NCBI GenBank assembly: GCA_029260295.1
Contig: JAJDDN010000008.1
Span: 620,001-684,000 of the forward strand
Length of the DNA: 64,000 nt
Source of the DNA: Phycisphaerales bacterium
Lineage (GTDB): Bacteria > Planctomycetota > Phycisphaerae > Phycisphaerales > UBA1924
Direction of reading: 5' to 3'
Made by a program: the position numbers and the translations under genes. Shown in pieces: positions 44,642 through 53,082 of this stretch (its first letter is position 1; each line of letters begins with the position of its first letter). Below the pieces are notes generated by a model. The model ran no database searches. It worked only from the letters and a program-made list of their open reading frames with translations, and had not been told where the DNA came from.

Positions 44642-45688
44642 ATGAGAGCCATCGTAGTCGAAAAACAAGCCAGTCCTGTCGCCCCGAACATCACCCTCAA
44701 GTCTGATTGGCCCGACCCCGCTGATCCTGGCAAGGGCCAGGTGACCATCAAAACACTGTGTTCTGCGTTCAATCATATGGACCTCTGGGTCGGCCGAGGT
44801 GTCCCGGGTCTCAAGCTGGATTACCCCCGCGTCTCAGGATGTGACGGCTGCGGCGAGGTTCTCCGGGTTGGACCCGGCGTCGATGAATCATGGATCGGAA
44901 AGCGGGTCATCTACAATGCGGCGATCGTTGTGCCTGATAAGAACCGACCGAATGATCCGCCCGCATCGAGCATGTGCCCGAACTACGAGCTGATCGGCGA
45001 GCACCACTTTGGCGCCCATGCCGAGATGTTCTCCTGCCCAGTTGAGAATCTAGCAGCAATCGCGGATGATTCCGATCCCGCCCAAGCTGCGGCATTCGGC
45101 CTCTGTGCGTTGACCGCCTATTCAATGATGGTCACCAAAGCGAACCTTCGCCCCGGCCAATCGGTGCTGATCACCGGTATTGGGGGTGGGGTGGCAACAT
45201 CTGCACTCGCAATTGCCAAGCACATGGGCTGCCCGGTCGCTGTCACATCGCGGCATCAATGGAAACTAGACAAAGCAATCGAGCTGGGGGCAGACCACAC
45301 CATTCTTGATGAGGGCCAGGATTGGTCGCGGGATCTGCGTGGATGGACGAACAAGCGCGGCGTGGATATGGCCGTGGATTCTGTCGGGAAAGCCGCACAT
45401 CTAAACTGCATTAAATCACTCGCTCGCGGCGGGGCGTATGTCACGCCGGGTTGCACGACAGGCCCCGACGCGACGACCGACCTTGCCCGCATTTTCTGGA
45501 ACCAGCTCCGGATATTGGGTTCAACAATGGGAACCAACGAAGAGTTCAAAGAGGTCGCATCGCTTTTCAACTGCGGCTCACTCAAACCCGTTGTGGATCA
45601 GATTTTCTCGCCTAGCGATTGCAGGAAAGCTTACGAACGCCTTGAGGCGGGCGAGCAGTTTGGGAAGATTGTTGTCGACTGGCGGTGA
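44642..45688 (+). CDS. Zinc-binding MDR alcohol dehydrogenase/quinone reductase-like
   Basis: The product has 348 residues from ATG 44642. The GroES-like domain contains CSAFNHMDLWVGRGVPGLKLDYPRVSGCDGCGEV, and MCPNYELIGEHHFGAHAEM marks the zinc-binding group. The Rossmann motif GIGGGVATSALAIAKHMG binds NAD(P)H. It probably oxidises an alcohol or reduces an enone, with the substrate unknown. It stops three bases from the convergent secreted-protein gene. Confidence 0.92.
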   Translation: MRAIVVEKQASPVAPNITLKSDWPDPADPGKGQVTIKTLCSAFNHMDLWVGRGVPGLKLDYPRVSGCDGCGEVLRVGPGVDESWIGKRVIYNAAIVVPDKNRPNDPPASSMCPNYELIGEHHFGAHAEMFSCPVENLAAIADDSDPAQAAAFGLCALTAYSMMVTKANLRPGQSVLITGIGGGVATSALAIAKHMGCPVAVTSRHQWKLDKAIELGADHTILDEGQDWSRDLRGWTNKRGVDMAVDSVGKAAHLNCIKSLARGGAYVTPGCTTGPDATTDLARIFWNQLRILGSTMGTNEEFKEVASLFNCGSLKPVVDQIFSPSDCRKAYERLEAGEQFGKIVVDWR

Positions 45689-45691
45689 TTT

Positions 45692-46897
45692 CTAGTTTGG
45701 TCCATCGATTGTATATTCAACGGTCACCGACCAAACCCGCATGGTGCTATCACCGGGCCACGATGTGCTAAAGACACGGATGTAATACCCCGTTGTAAAA
45801 TTATCAACGACATCCGAACCTTTCGTGATTTCTATTGAGGCGAGCGACTGAATCCCCGCAGCGGGAGTAACACCACCGGTGTCTACTGCCGCGATGGCAA
45901 CAAGATTTCCATCACTCTGGGCTCCGGTGAGCGTGATTGAAATATCAGCCGCCGGGACATTGTCCTCGAGGCGTCCGACGAGCCTGGTAATCGTCGCCCC
46001 ATGCGGCAACAGAATCGGGGCCACTAATGGATCGTTGCTGCCTGGCGTAGTGAGGTATGCCCCGCCCCCAAAGAAAGACGCAATAAATGGGGTCCCCAGT
46101 GCACTGTGGAATACATCGCCAGCAACCGTCACCGCTTGAGTCTTTGAAGTTGGGTACCGGAACTGAGGCGAGGCAACACCCGCTGAAGTTGCCTCCAAGG
46201 CAACGGATCCTCCAACATCAAGCACCCAAGTCCCCACTTCACTCCCCTTTTCCCCGATCGCTGCATATGAATGGGTTGCACCAACCGCCCCGGCGACCGC
46301 ATATGAAACCGAAGGAACACCCAAGGCATCCTCGTTTGAAACCATCATTCCACCCGTCAGTGTGCTGGTGACATGAACACCAAAGAACTCGTCGGCGGTC
46401 AACGCATCAGGCCTATTGATAATGGCCCGATCATCTCCCTCCCCAAAGAGAAGCAAGCCGCCCTCGAATGCAGAAACTCCGCCGTCGCTCCAGTTCGTCC
46501 CCGTTAAGTTTTGGGCCAGCACTGAAAATGTCGCATTGATCGCGGTGGGAGCTGGAAGAATCTGCTGACGAGGCAGGAGGACATCGTGCAAATCTACACT
46601 CGCCCCGGGACGCAGCGAGATCTCAAAGAACATACTCGCAGCATCAAACTCGTATTCAAAGTCCAACTCGGCACTGAACAACCCACCGCTCACCAGTAAA
46701 TCATCAATCACCACCGTCTGCCCGAGCTGATTGCCATCAACTGCAGCATCGAACACCCGGCACTCAAGATCGTACAATCCCTCAGCTGGCATGCCGCCGT
46801 CAAGCAAATGCCCTTGGTACGAAATAGGCTGGGCACCCGCAATCCCCGCCATCGAAAATATGATTCCAAGACAACCTAATACAATTGATTTCATCAT
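45692..46897 (-). CDS. Exported repetitive beta protein, unknown function
   Basis: The product has 401 residues from ATG 46897, with GGAGGTGG upstream. The signal peptide is MMKSIVLGCLGIIFSMAGIAGA. It begins with ISYQGHLLDGGMPAEGLYDLECRVFD, a pattern common to planctomycete and chlamydial-type surface proteins that resemble tail-fibre ends. I cannot assign a family with certainty. The rest is low in Cys and rich in Gly, Ala, Thr and Val (beta). No sorting tail or dockerin is present, so it may be released or outer-surface bound. Confidence 0.6.
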   Translation of the reverse strand: MMKSIVLGCLGIIFSMAGIAGAQPISYQGHLLDGGMPAEGLYDLECRVFDAAVDGNQLGQTVVIDDLLVSGGLFSAELDFEYEFDAASMFFEISLRPGASVDLHDVLLPRQQILPAPTAINATFSVLAQNLTGTNWSDGGVSAFEGGLLLFGEGDDRAIINRPDALTADEFFGVHVTSTLTGGMMVSNEDALGVPSVSYAVAGAVGATHSYAAIGEKGSEVGTWVLDVGGSVALEATSAGVASPQFRYPTSKTQAVTVAGDVFHSALGTPFIASFFGGGAYLTTPGSNDPLVAPILLPHGATITRLVGRLEDNVPAADISITLTGAQSDGNLVAIAAVDTGGVTPAAGIQSLASIEITKGSDVVDNFTTGYYIRVFSTSWPGDSTMRVWSVTVEYTIDGPN

Positions 46898-46984
46898 GCC
46901 ATCCACCTCCATGTGGTTTCGAAAGACCTTCGTTCTCCAATCCCCCAGCCTACCACACAAGTGACCTCGCGTGGGGCCAGTGCA

Positions 46985-47008
46985 TAAAAAACGCCCGTCG
47001 AAACGGGC
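46985..47008 (-). terminator. Intrinsic terminator of rpsP
   Basis: GCCCGT (46993-46998) and ACGGGC (47003-47008) surround CGAA. On the minus strand a run of six T follows. The design matches the rplS terminator. Confidence 0.88.
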
Positions 47009-47037
47009 ATTTCAATGATACTTTAAACTGGACAGGC

Positions 47038-47595
47038 TTACTCGGCGGCTTCTTCAGCGGCTGGCTCTGGTGCCGGGGCTGGTTTGGCGGCTTCGGCTTT
47101 GGACATTGCGTCCTTGGCGGCGGCGAGGCACTTGGCGGCCTCGTCGTCCTTGGCGAGCGACAGGGTGTTCTTCACCATGTTGAATGCCTTCTTAGCACTG
47201 TTGACAAACGGGGTCAGGTCAGCTTCTGAGTCGCCGGCCATTTTCTCGAGCGAAGCAACGATGCCTTCGATTTCCTTGCGGGCCTTCTTGCACTCGCCAC
47301 GCTTCATGTTGGTGGCGCGATCCGAGATCCACTTGGCTTTCATATCGCCTTCGAGGATGTCGGCCTTGCCGAGCATGTCGCGGACGGTGTCCGATGGCTG
47401 TGCACCCTTTGAGAGCCAGACTTTGATCTCTTCGATCTTGAGAACGACCTGCTTGTCTTCATCCTTGCACATCGGGTCGTAGTGACCGAGGTTCTCAAGG
47501 ACGCGGCCGTTGCGGCGGGTCTGTTGATCAATCGCATTGATGCGGTAGAAGGGGCGGTGAGTGCGGCCAAATCGCTGCATACGGAGACGAACCAT
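47038..47595 (-). CDS. rpsP: 30S ribosomal protein S16 with long C-terminal extension
   Basis: The product has 185 residues from ATG 47595, with AAAGGA upstream. The S16 core (about residues 1-80: MVRLRMQRFGRTHRPFYRINAID, then VLENLGHYDP and KVWLSKGAQPSDTVRDML) is followed by about 105 extra residues. These comprise a basic helix (DRATNMKRGECKKARKEI), a helical stretch with heptad spacing and an Ala/Pro/Glu tail (PAPAPEPAAEEAAE). Most S16 proteins are 80-100 residues long. The tail could sit outside the ribosome near the 16S platform and bind another factor. Confidence 0.95.
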   Translation of the reverse strand: MVRLRMQRFGRTHRPFYRINAIDQQTRRNGRVLENLGHYDPMCKDEDKQVVLKIEEIKVWLSKGAQPSDTVRDMLGKADILEGDMKAKWISDRATNMKRGECKKARKEIEGIVASLEKMAGDSEADLTPFVNSAKKAFNMVKNTLSLAKDDEAAKCLAAAKDAMSKAEAAKPAPAPEPAAEEAAE

Positions 47596-47652
47596 GGTGG
47601 TTATCCTTTCAAAGCCCGATCCACTCGTAATGAGGGCGGGAGGTTTACCCAG

Positions 47653-47684
47653 CGGTACCGATCTCAAACCATTGTCTGGTACCG
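47653..47684. repeat. Inverted repeat in rpsP-trmD divergent region
   Basis: CGGTACC (47653-47659) and GGTACCG (47678-47684) form an inverted repeat with an 18-base spacer, 58 bases upstream of rpsP. It would lie in the rpsP leader and could be a regulatory hairpin. Confidence 0.4.
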
Positions 47685-47833
47685 GTTTAATCCCTCGACT
47701 GCGCCAACCTTTGGTGCTGTCTGCGTCCGCTGGGAAGAGAATGGTTGGCCCCCCGGTCCATGAAGTCCACTCGGTAAGTCCACCCGTTTGAGCATCTTCC
47801 GAACTTTTCTGGGATCCCCCACTATCATTGCCC

Positions 47834-48625
47834 ATGCGGATCGATGTACTGACAACCTTTCCTGAGATGTTCGACACCAAGTCGCCCGGCGCGATGGGTG
47901 TTTCTATTCCCGGTAGAGCCCAGAAAATGGGCCTTTTGGAGCTCCATGCTACCAATATCCGCGATTACACCACCGACAAGCACCGCAAAACCGATGATCG
48001 TCCTTACGGCGGCGGTCCGGGCATGGTCATGATGTGCCAGCCGGTCTGGGACGCGGTAACCGCTGTAGAAGCCACCGATCCTCGTCCAGCGACACGGATC
48101 TACCTGACCCCGCAAGGTCGGCCGCTCACCCAGGATCTTGTCGAATCACTCGCGACCAAGCCTCGGCTTTTGATGATCGCGGGTCATTACGAGGGGATTG
48201 ATGAGCGGGTCATCGAGCGTTTGGACCCTATAGAAATTTCCATCGGGGACTATATATTGTCCGGCGGAGAACTCGCGGCGATGGTTTTGATTGATTCAGT
48301 GACAAGAACTTTATCGGGCGTACTGGGACACGAGAACTCAGCGGCGGAGGATTCATTTTCGCAAGCCAACACCACCAACCCTGACGGCTCTGTGATCGAT
48401 CCTAAGGCTCTCAAAGGCCTTCGTATTCCGACCGGCGCAAAGCTGCTGGATTGCCCTCATTACACGCGTCCGCAAGCCTGGAAGGGCATGGAGATACCTG
48501 AGGTACTCACAAGTGGCGACCACAACGCTGTAGCACGCTGGCGACTTGAACAACGGCTTGCTAGAACCCGAGTACGCCGCCCTGAACTATTGACATCCAA
48601 ATCTCCTATAACCCTTGACTCATAG
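47834..48625 (+). CDS. trmD: tRNA (guanine-37-N1)-methyltransferase TrmD
   Basis: The product has 263 residues from ATG 47834. TrmD is a SPOUT enzyme that makes m1G37 in tRNAs and prevents frameshifting. The motifs are TTFPEMFD, YGGGPGMVMMCQPVWDAV, the SAM knot DYILSGGELAAMVLIDSV, and C-terminal LDCPHYTRPQAWKGMEIPEVLTSGDH. It is transcribed away from rpsP, and no rimM is present between them. Confidence 0.96.
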   Translation: MRIDVLTTFPEMFDTKSPGAMGVSIPGRAQKMGLLELHATNIRDYTTDKHRKTDDRPYGGGPGMVMMCQPVWDAVTAVEATDPRPATRIYLTPQGRPLTQDLVESLATKPRLLMIAGHYEGIDERVIERLDPIEISIGDYILSGGELAAMVLIDSVTRTLSGVLGHENSAAEDSFSQANTTNPDGSVIDPKALKGLRIPTGAKLLDCPHYTRPQAWKGMEIPEVLTSGDHNAVARWRLEQRLARTRVRRPELLTSKSPITLDS

Positions 48626-48643
48626 GGTCAACTGAGCGATTAT
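48615..48643 (+). promoter_or_regulatory. Candidate promoter overlapping trmD stop
   Basis: TTGACT (48615-48620), a 17-base spacer and GATTAT (48638-48643) lie ahead of the Cys-rich lipoprotein gene. A TTGAC...GTCAA inverted repeat (48615-48631) overlaps the -35 and could be an operator, for example for a metal-sensing repressor. Confidence 0.4.
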
Positions 48644-48730
48644 CTATCACCCCGCGCGCACGCACTCGGCTTGCACATGACAGGGGTTTCGTTTCACACA
48701 AACCAAGAACTAATCTGGAGATGTACCCCA

Positions 48731-49213
48731 ATGAATAACACAATCAAAGCCGTCCTCGGTGCTGCACTTCTTACTGTCGTCATGACCGGTTGCGAGACCA
48801 TGGCCCAGCGTGCAGAACGCACCGGCAACACCAAGGCCTGCGCCACTGCCCAGTGTGATGACAGCGCCAAGTGCGACAAGAAGAAAGATTGCTCAAAGAA
48901 AGCAGCCGACTGTGCAAGCGGCTCAAAGGCTCACTGCAAAGACGCCAAGGCCAAGAGCTGCCCTGATGGCGCCAAACAGGCTTGTGCAGACGGCAAAGCC
49001 GCTGCATGTAAAGAAGGCTGCACCAAGCCTTGCTGTGCTGGCAAGAGTGCCAAAGCATGCGGTGCTGATTGCACCAAACCATGCTGTGCTGGCAAGCAGG
49101 CATGCAGCCACCCAAACTCCACCTTCTCATGCCCAAACTGCACCGACGGCAAGTACTGCTGTGCTGACTGCGCCGCCAAAGACGCCGCAGCATGCCCTGA
49201 CTGCAAAGGCTAA
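48731..49213 (+). CDS. Cys-rich lipoprotein, probable metal binding
   Basis: The product has 160 residues from ATG 48731. The signal ends in a lipobox (TVVMTGC, Cys21), so the protein should be lipidated and membrane anchored. The mature part has 25 Cys, mostly in CxxxC, CC or isolated pairs spaced 4-9 residues apart. The unit CTKPCCAGK occurs twice and is followed by CPNCTDGKYCCADC. Lys, Ala and Asp dominate the rest. The pattern suggests a metallothionein-like or disulfide-rich envelope protein that holds thiophilic metals. I find no known family. A terminator follows, and a candidate promoter precedes it. Confidence 0.75.
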   Translation: MNNTIKAVLGAALLTVVMTGCETMAQRAERTGNTKACATAQCDDSAKCDKKKDCSKKAADCASGSKAHCKDAKAKSCPDGAKQACADGKAAACKEGCTKPCCAGKSAKACGADCTKPCCAGKQACSHPNSTFSCPNCTDGKYCCADCAAKDAAACPDCKG

Positions 49214-49268
49214 TCAACATTTGGGCCATTGAGCCCACATTCAAGCCTGTTTTATACGAAACCCTTGA

Positions 49269-49303
49269 CCCGCACTCTTGACGAACAATAGTGCGGGTTT
49301 TTT
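49269..49303 (+). terminator. Intrinsic terminator
   Basis: CCCGCACT (49269-49276) pairs perfectly with AGTGCGGG (49290-49297) and is followed by six T. Confidence 0.9.
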
Positions 49304-49333
49304 CGTGCCCGCGGTCTACCCTTATACACGCCT

Positions 49334-50803
49334 ATGGAAGCTCTCCTGACCACACTCGCCGACTGGAAACCCTTCAACGCCATCGTTGTCGGCGACTTCA
49401 TGCTCGACCAACAACTCTACGGCATCGCCAACCGCCTCTCCCCGGACGCCCCCGTCCCGGTCCTTCATGTCACCAAACAAGAAAACCAACCCGGCGGCGC
49501 GGCAAACCTTTGCCTGGACCTCCACGCGATGCATGGCAAGGTCACCGCGATCGGAGTCGTCGGACAAGACCACGATTCAAAGATCCTCACCGACGCACTC
49601 AACGACCAGGGCGTCGATGCCAACTCGATCATCAGCGATCCATCCCGCCCGACGACTGTGAAACGAAACCTGATCGGCCTAGCCCAAGGCCGGCACGCTC
49701 AAAAAATGTTCCGGGTTGATTTCGAATCCTCTGAACTAATCGACCAATCGGTTGTTGATCAACTGCTCAAGCAGTTCGATGCCAAGCTAGCGGACACTGA
49801 TTTCGTGTGCATCGAGGATTATAACAAGGGCGTGTGCACCCCTGAGTTGTGCCAAGCGATCATCAAGCGGGCCAAGGCCGCGGGCAAACCGGTGTATGTT
49901 GATCCCGCACCGATCAAGGACTACAGCAAGTACGCCGGCGCCACCGCGATCACACCCAACCGCACCGAGGGCGAGCTTGCGAGCACTCTTGACAAGAAGA
50001 GTGACAACCACGCAATCGCTAAGGACCTCAGAACACAGAACAACTTCGAAACCGTTGTCCTGACGCTCGACAAGCACGGGGCGTTGCTGGACCGGGCTGA
50101 TCTTGACGAGCCGGTCTCGATCCCGACGCAGGCTCGCAGTGTATACGATGTGACGGGAGCCGGGGACATGATGCTCGCTGGGCTTGCTGCTGCACGAGCC
50201 AATGGGCTTGGCTGGGTTGATTCTGTCAAGCTGGCCAATGCAGCCGCGGGATTGGAAGTCGAAATCTTCGGCGTCGCCCCGATCCCCATCGAAAAGATCC
50301 ACCACGAACTACTGATGCTCAACGCGGGATCGAGGGGCAAACTCCGCACGCTCGACGAAGCGATCGTGATGACCAAGGCCGCCAAGAACACCGGGCAATC
50401 GGTGGTCTTTACCAACGGGTGCTTTGACATCATCCACGCAGGGCATATCTCGCTGCTGCAGAGAGCCGCGGCTCTGGGCGATGTGCTGATCGTGGCGATG
50501 AACGACGACCACTCCGTCCGCGGGCTCAAAGGCCCGACCCGACCTGTCAATGACCAGGAAAACCGGGCCCGCGTGCTGGGGGCTCTTGAGTGCGTCGATG
50601 CCGTGGTCCTGTTTCAGGACGAAACCCCGATTAAACTGATCGAGGGGATCAGTCCTGATGTCCTCGTCAAGGGCGGGGACTACAGCGTCGAAACCGTTGT
50701 CGGCGCAGAGTTTGTGATCGCCGCCGGCGGGCGGGTCGAACTCCTCGACCTCGTCGATGGGCTATCGAGCACCTCGACCATCGAGAAAATGAAGCAATCC
50801 TGA
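49334..50803 (+). CDS. hldE: Bifunctional heptose-7-phosphate kinase/heptose-1-phosphate adenylyltransferase
   Basis: HldE makes ADP-heptose for the lipopolysaccharide inner core. The 489-residue product has an N-terminal PfkB-type kinase (GDFMLDQQLYG, NQPGGAANLCLDL and DVTGAGDMMLAG) and a C-terminal nucleotidyltransferase (TNGCFDIIHAGHISLLQ and LVKGGDY). Both catalytic modules look intact. Together with lpxK 3 kb away, it suggests this organism makes lipid A and a heptose-containing core. Confidence 0.96.
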   Translation: MEALLTTLADWKPFNAIVVGDFMLDQQLYGIANRLSPDAPVPVLHVTKQENQPGGAANLCLDLHAMHGKVTAIGVVGQDHDSKILTDALNDQGVDANSIISDPSRPTTVKRNLIGLAQGRHAQKMFRVDFESSELIDQSVVDQLLKQFDAKLADTDFVCIEDYNKGVCTPELCQAIIKRAKAAGKPVYVDPAPIKDYSKYAGATAITPNRTEGELASTLDKKSDNHAIAKDLRTQNNFETVVLTLDKHGALLDRADLDEPVSIPTQARSVYDVTGAGDMMLAGLAAARANGLGWVDSVKLANAAAGLEVEIFGVAPIPIEKIHHELLMLNAGSRGKLRTLDEAIVMTKAAKNTGQSVVFTNGCFDIIHAGHISLLQRAAALGDVLIVAMNDDHSVRGLKGPTRPVNDQENRARVLGALECVDAVVLFQDETPIKLIEGISPDVLVKGGDYSVETVVGAEFVIAAGGRVELLDLVDGLSSTSTIEKMKQS

Positions 50804-50905
50804 GCCGACTTAGGGGTATTGGGGGGGTTGACCACAAAGGTGGGTTGTTTCAAAACATACGAACGCTTGCCAAAGATTGACACCGAATCGTCCGATATAC
50901 GGACT

Positions 50906-51346
50906 ATGCCCTCTACGCCAACAACGCATCTGATGATCGTCCACCCACGCTACATCGCCCCGCTCCTGAGCGGGGCCAAGTCCCTCGAGTCTCGGCTCGG
51001 ACAAGACCGGCGAGCCCCCTTCGGGAAGGTCAGCCCGGGCGACATCATCTACATCAAACCCACAGGCAAACGAGTTATCGCCAAAGCCATCGTCCGCACG
51101 GTCGAAGAATACGAAGACCTCACCCCAGAGGATATCATCAATCTCCGCGAAACATACGACGACCGCATCATGGGCGGCGACCACTACTGGCAGTCCAAAG
51201 CCAACTCAAAGTACGCAACACTCATCGGTTTCCAAAAAGTTACCATGCTCAACGACGATTCCACTGTCCCCAGCGAACTCCTCGTGGCCGACCGCAACGC
51301 ATGGCGGATCGCCAAGCCCAACGAATCTGGCAAGCAAGCTGCGTAA
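50906..51346 (+). CDS. ASCH/PUA-like domain protein
   Basis: The product has 146 residues from ATG 50906. The pattern (THLMIVHPRYIAPLLSGAKSLESRL, then PFGKVSPGDIIYIKPTGKRVIAKAIVRTVEEYEDLTPEDI) fits the ASCH/EVE branch of the PUA fold, which binds RNA or modified nucleotides. The GAKSxExR segment is the hallmark. The substrate is unknown. It lies 102 bases after hldE and converges with maf at five bases. Confidence 0.78.
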   Translation: MPSTPTTHLMIVHPRYIAPLLSGAKSLESRLGQDRRAPFGKVSPGDIIYIKPTGKRVIAKAIVRTVEEYEDLTPEDIINLRETYDDRIMGGDHYWQSKANSKYATLIGFQKVTMLNDDSTVPSELLVADRNAWRIAKPNESGKQAA

Positions 51347-51351
51347 CTCAG

Positions 51352-51990
51352 TTAGTTGAGATAGAACGAGCCCACCCGATCGATGACTCGGCTCAATGGC
51401 AAACCCACAATCGAAGTCTCATCACCCGTGAAGGTGATCGGCCAGCCCGCCGCGAGCCGCTCGGTGATGTTGTACGCCCCGGCTTTGCCCCGCCAGAGTT
51501 CCGTATCCAAATACGACTCGATCTCGTCTTTGGGGATGTTTCCAACAGTCACGATCGACCGATCCACAAACAGGTCCCGCTTGCCGGTTCTTGGATCCAA
51601 AATCGCGACCCCGGTGAGCACCTCGTGGGTTGAGCCGCTCATGTGGTTGATGATTTCTCGTGCATGGTCACGGTCGTCTGGCTGCCCGATGATCATCCCG
51701 TCCTGAACACACACCGTATCGGCACCGATGATGACCATCTGTCCTTCAATATCCGCATCATCAATCGTCCGGGAGCTGGAGATTGCTTTGAGATATGCCA
51801 GAGCCACGACCCACTGATCGGCATTGGTCGCGTGACCGGGGACGAGCTCGCCGTCGTCGATCGCCGCGGGGTGCACACGATGCGTAACCCCTGCATTGGC
51901 AAGCATCTCACGCCTTCGCGGGGATGAACTGGCGAGCACCACGATCGGGAGATCGCTGGAAGCTTCGGGATGGTCTTGCGCAGTGTTCAT
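51352..51990 (-). CDS. maf: Maf-family nucleotide pyrophosphatase
   Basis: The 212-residue product hydrolyses noncanonical or dTTP/UTP-type nucleotides. The conserved stretches are LASSSPRRREML, the catalytic GADTVCV and GSTHEVLTGVAIL, and DIxSIVGLPLSRV-like ETSIVGLPLSRV. The Pro-rich N-terminus is a few residues longer than usual. It closes a leftward operon with panE, lpxK and a membrane protein. Confidence 0.95.
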   Translation of the reverse strand: MNTAQDHPEASSDLPIVVLASSSPRRREMLANAGVTHRVHPAAIDDGELVPGHATNADQWVVALAYLKAISSSRTIDDADIEGQMVIIGADTVCVQDGMIIGQPDDRDHAREIINHMSGSTHEVLTGVAILDPRTGKRDLFVDRSIVTVGNIPKDEIESYLDTELWRGKAGAYNITERLAAGWPITFTGDETSIVGLPLSRVIDRVGSFYLN

Positions 51991-52073
51991 ATGGGCTTAC
52001 TCAATGTATACCACATCGGCCCAACATAGTTCCTTTGAATAGGCACAAATGGCAAGATCTATATCTACTTGAT

Positions 52074-53039
52074 TTACATATCTTTGTGATAGACCTGCCA
52101 ATCGAATGTCTCGATCAACGCGTCAATCGTTTCGTGTGTGGGCACGGGAACACCCAACGCCTTGGCCCGATCCACAATCTGGCGATTCAACTGCCCGACC
52201 TCAGATGGTCGCCCCTGTTGGATGTCGTAGACCATTGAAGGCAGATGATGCGTTGATTTGGAAGCAAGTTCAAGGGCACGCTCGCGGAAGTTCTCTCCCA
52301 ATTCAATCCCCTCTGCCCGCGCTACCGCCTCCCCTTCGTCGAGCATCCGCACTACCAGATCCCGTGATGGAGAATCGAACACCGATCCGATATCCGCATT
52401 GACCAGAGCACAAACCGGGTTAATCGCCGCGTTGATGATCCCCTTGGCCCATACCGGAACCTCGATGCGTTCTAGGTACTCAGTCCCGAACCCAACCTCC
52501 GTAAACTTCTCTGCGAGATACTCGCAGTCCGGCTTGATTGATTCGTCCAGACACCCAATAAAGTGCGGCGGATCATGCATGATAATGTCCACCGTGCCCT
52601 GGTCATCACGGATCACCGCGCCGTACCGCAACACCATCCGCATGACTTTCGTCGTTCCCAGCATGTCCATGATGGCTTTGCCAGGATCGATCCCGTTCTG
52701 GTAGGAGATGAGCTTGACCTCAGGACGCCCGGCTTGTCGGATCTTCTCACGGAGGGGGGCGAGCTCCTCGCACACTTCTTGGAGCGAGGTCGTTTTGACC
52801 GCGATGAACAGGTATTGCACGCCCCCGATCTCCCCCAGTTCCGCAGCATCACGGACAATCACAGGCCGGGCGGTGGCTTCGAGGGCCCCGGTGCATCGGA
52901 CGCCATGCTCAAAGATCTGGGCCGCACGCTCGGGCTCCCTGCAGACGATCGCGGTTGGGGCGAACCGTGAGGTGATGGCCGCGAGCGATGAGCCCATCGC
53001 CCCGGCACCAATGATCCCGATTCTGGGTTGCTCAGTCAT
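52074..53039 (-). CDS. panE: 2-dehydropantoate 2-reductase
   Basis: The 321-residue NADPH enzyme reduces ketopantoate to pantoate for coenzyme A synthesis. The nucleotide motif is IGIIGAGAMGSSLA. YQNGIDPGKAI, the Lys of VWAKGIINAAINPVCALVN (catalytic), and the C-terminal GRPSEVGQLNRQIVDRAKALGV match the family. The window also has coaX, so two CoA-pathway genes occur within 8 kb, though in different operons. Confidence 0.95.
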   Translation of the reverse strand: MTEQPRIGIIGAGAMGSSLAAITSRFAPTAIVCREPERAAQIFEHGVRCTGALEATARPVIVRDAAELGEIGGVQYLFIAVKTTSLQEVCEELAPLREKIRQAGRPEVKLISYQNGIDPGKAIMDMLGTTKVMRMVLRYGAVIRDDQGTVDIIMHDPPHFIGCLDESIKPDCEYLAEKFTEVGFGTEYLERIEVPVWAKGIINAAINPVCALVNADIGSVFDSPSRDLVVRMLDEGEAVARAEGIELGENFRERALELASKSTHHLPSMVYDIQQGRPSEVGQLNRQIVDRAKALGVPVPTHETIDALIETFDWQVYHKDM

Positions 53040-53082
53040 GGCGTATTGTATTCGGACACAAAGGTAATCTTTAGTTCCCGGC

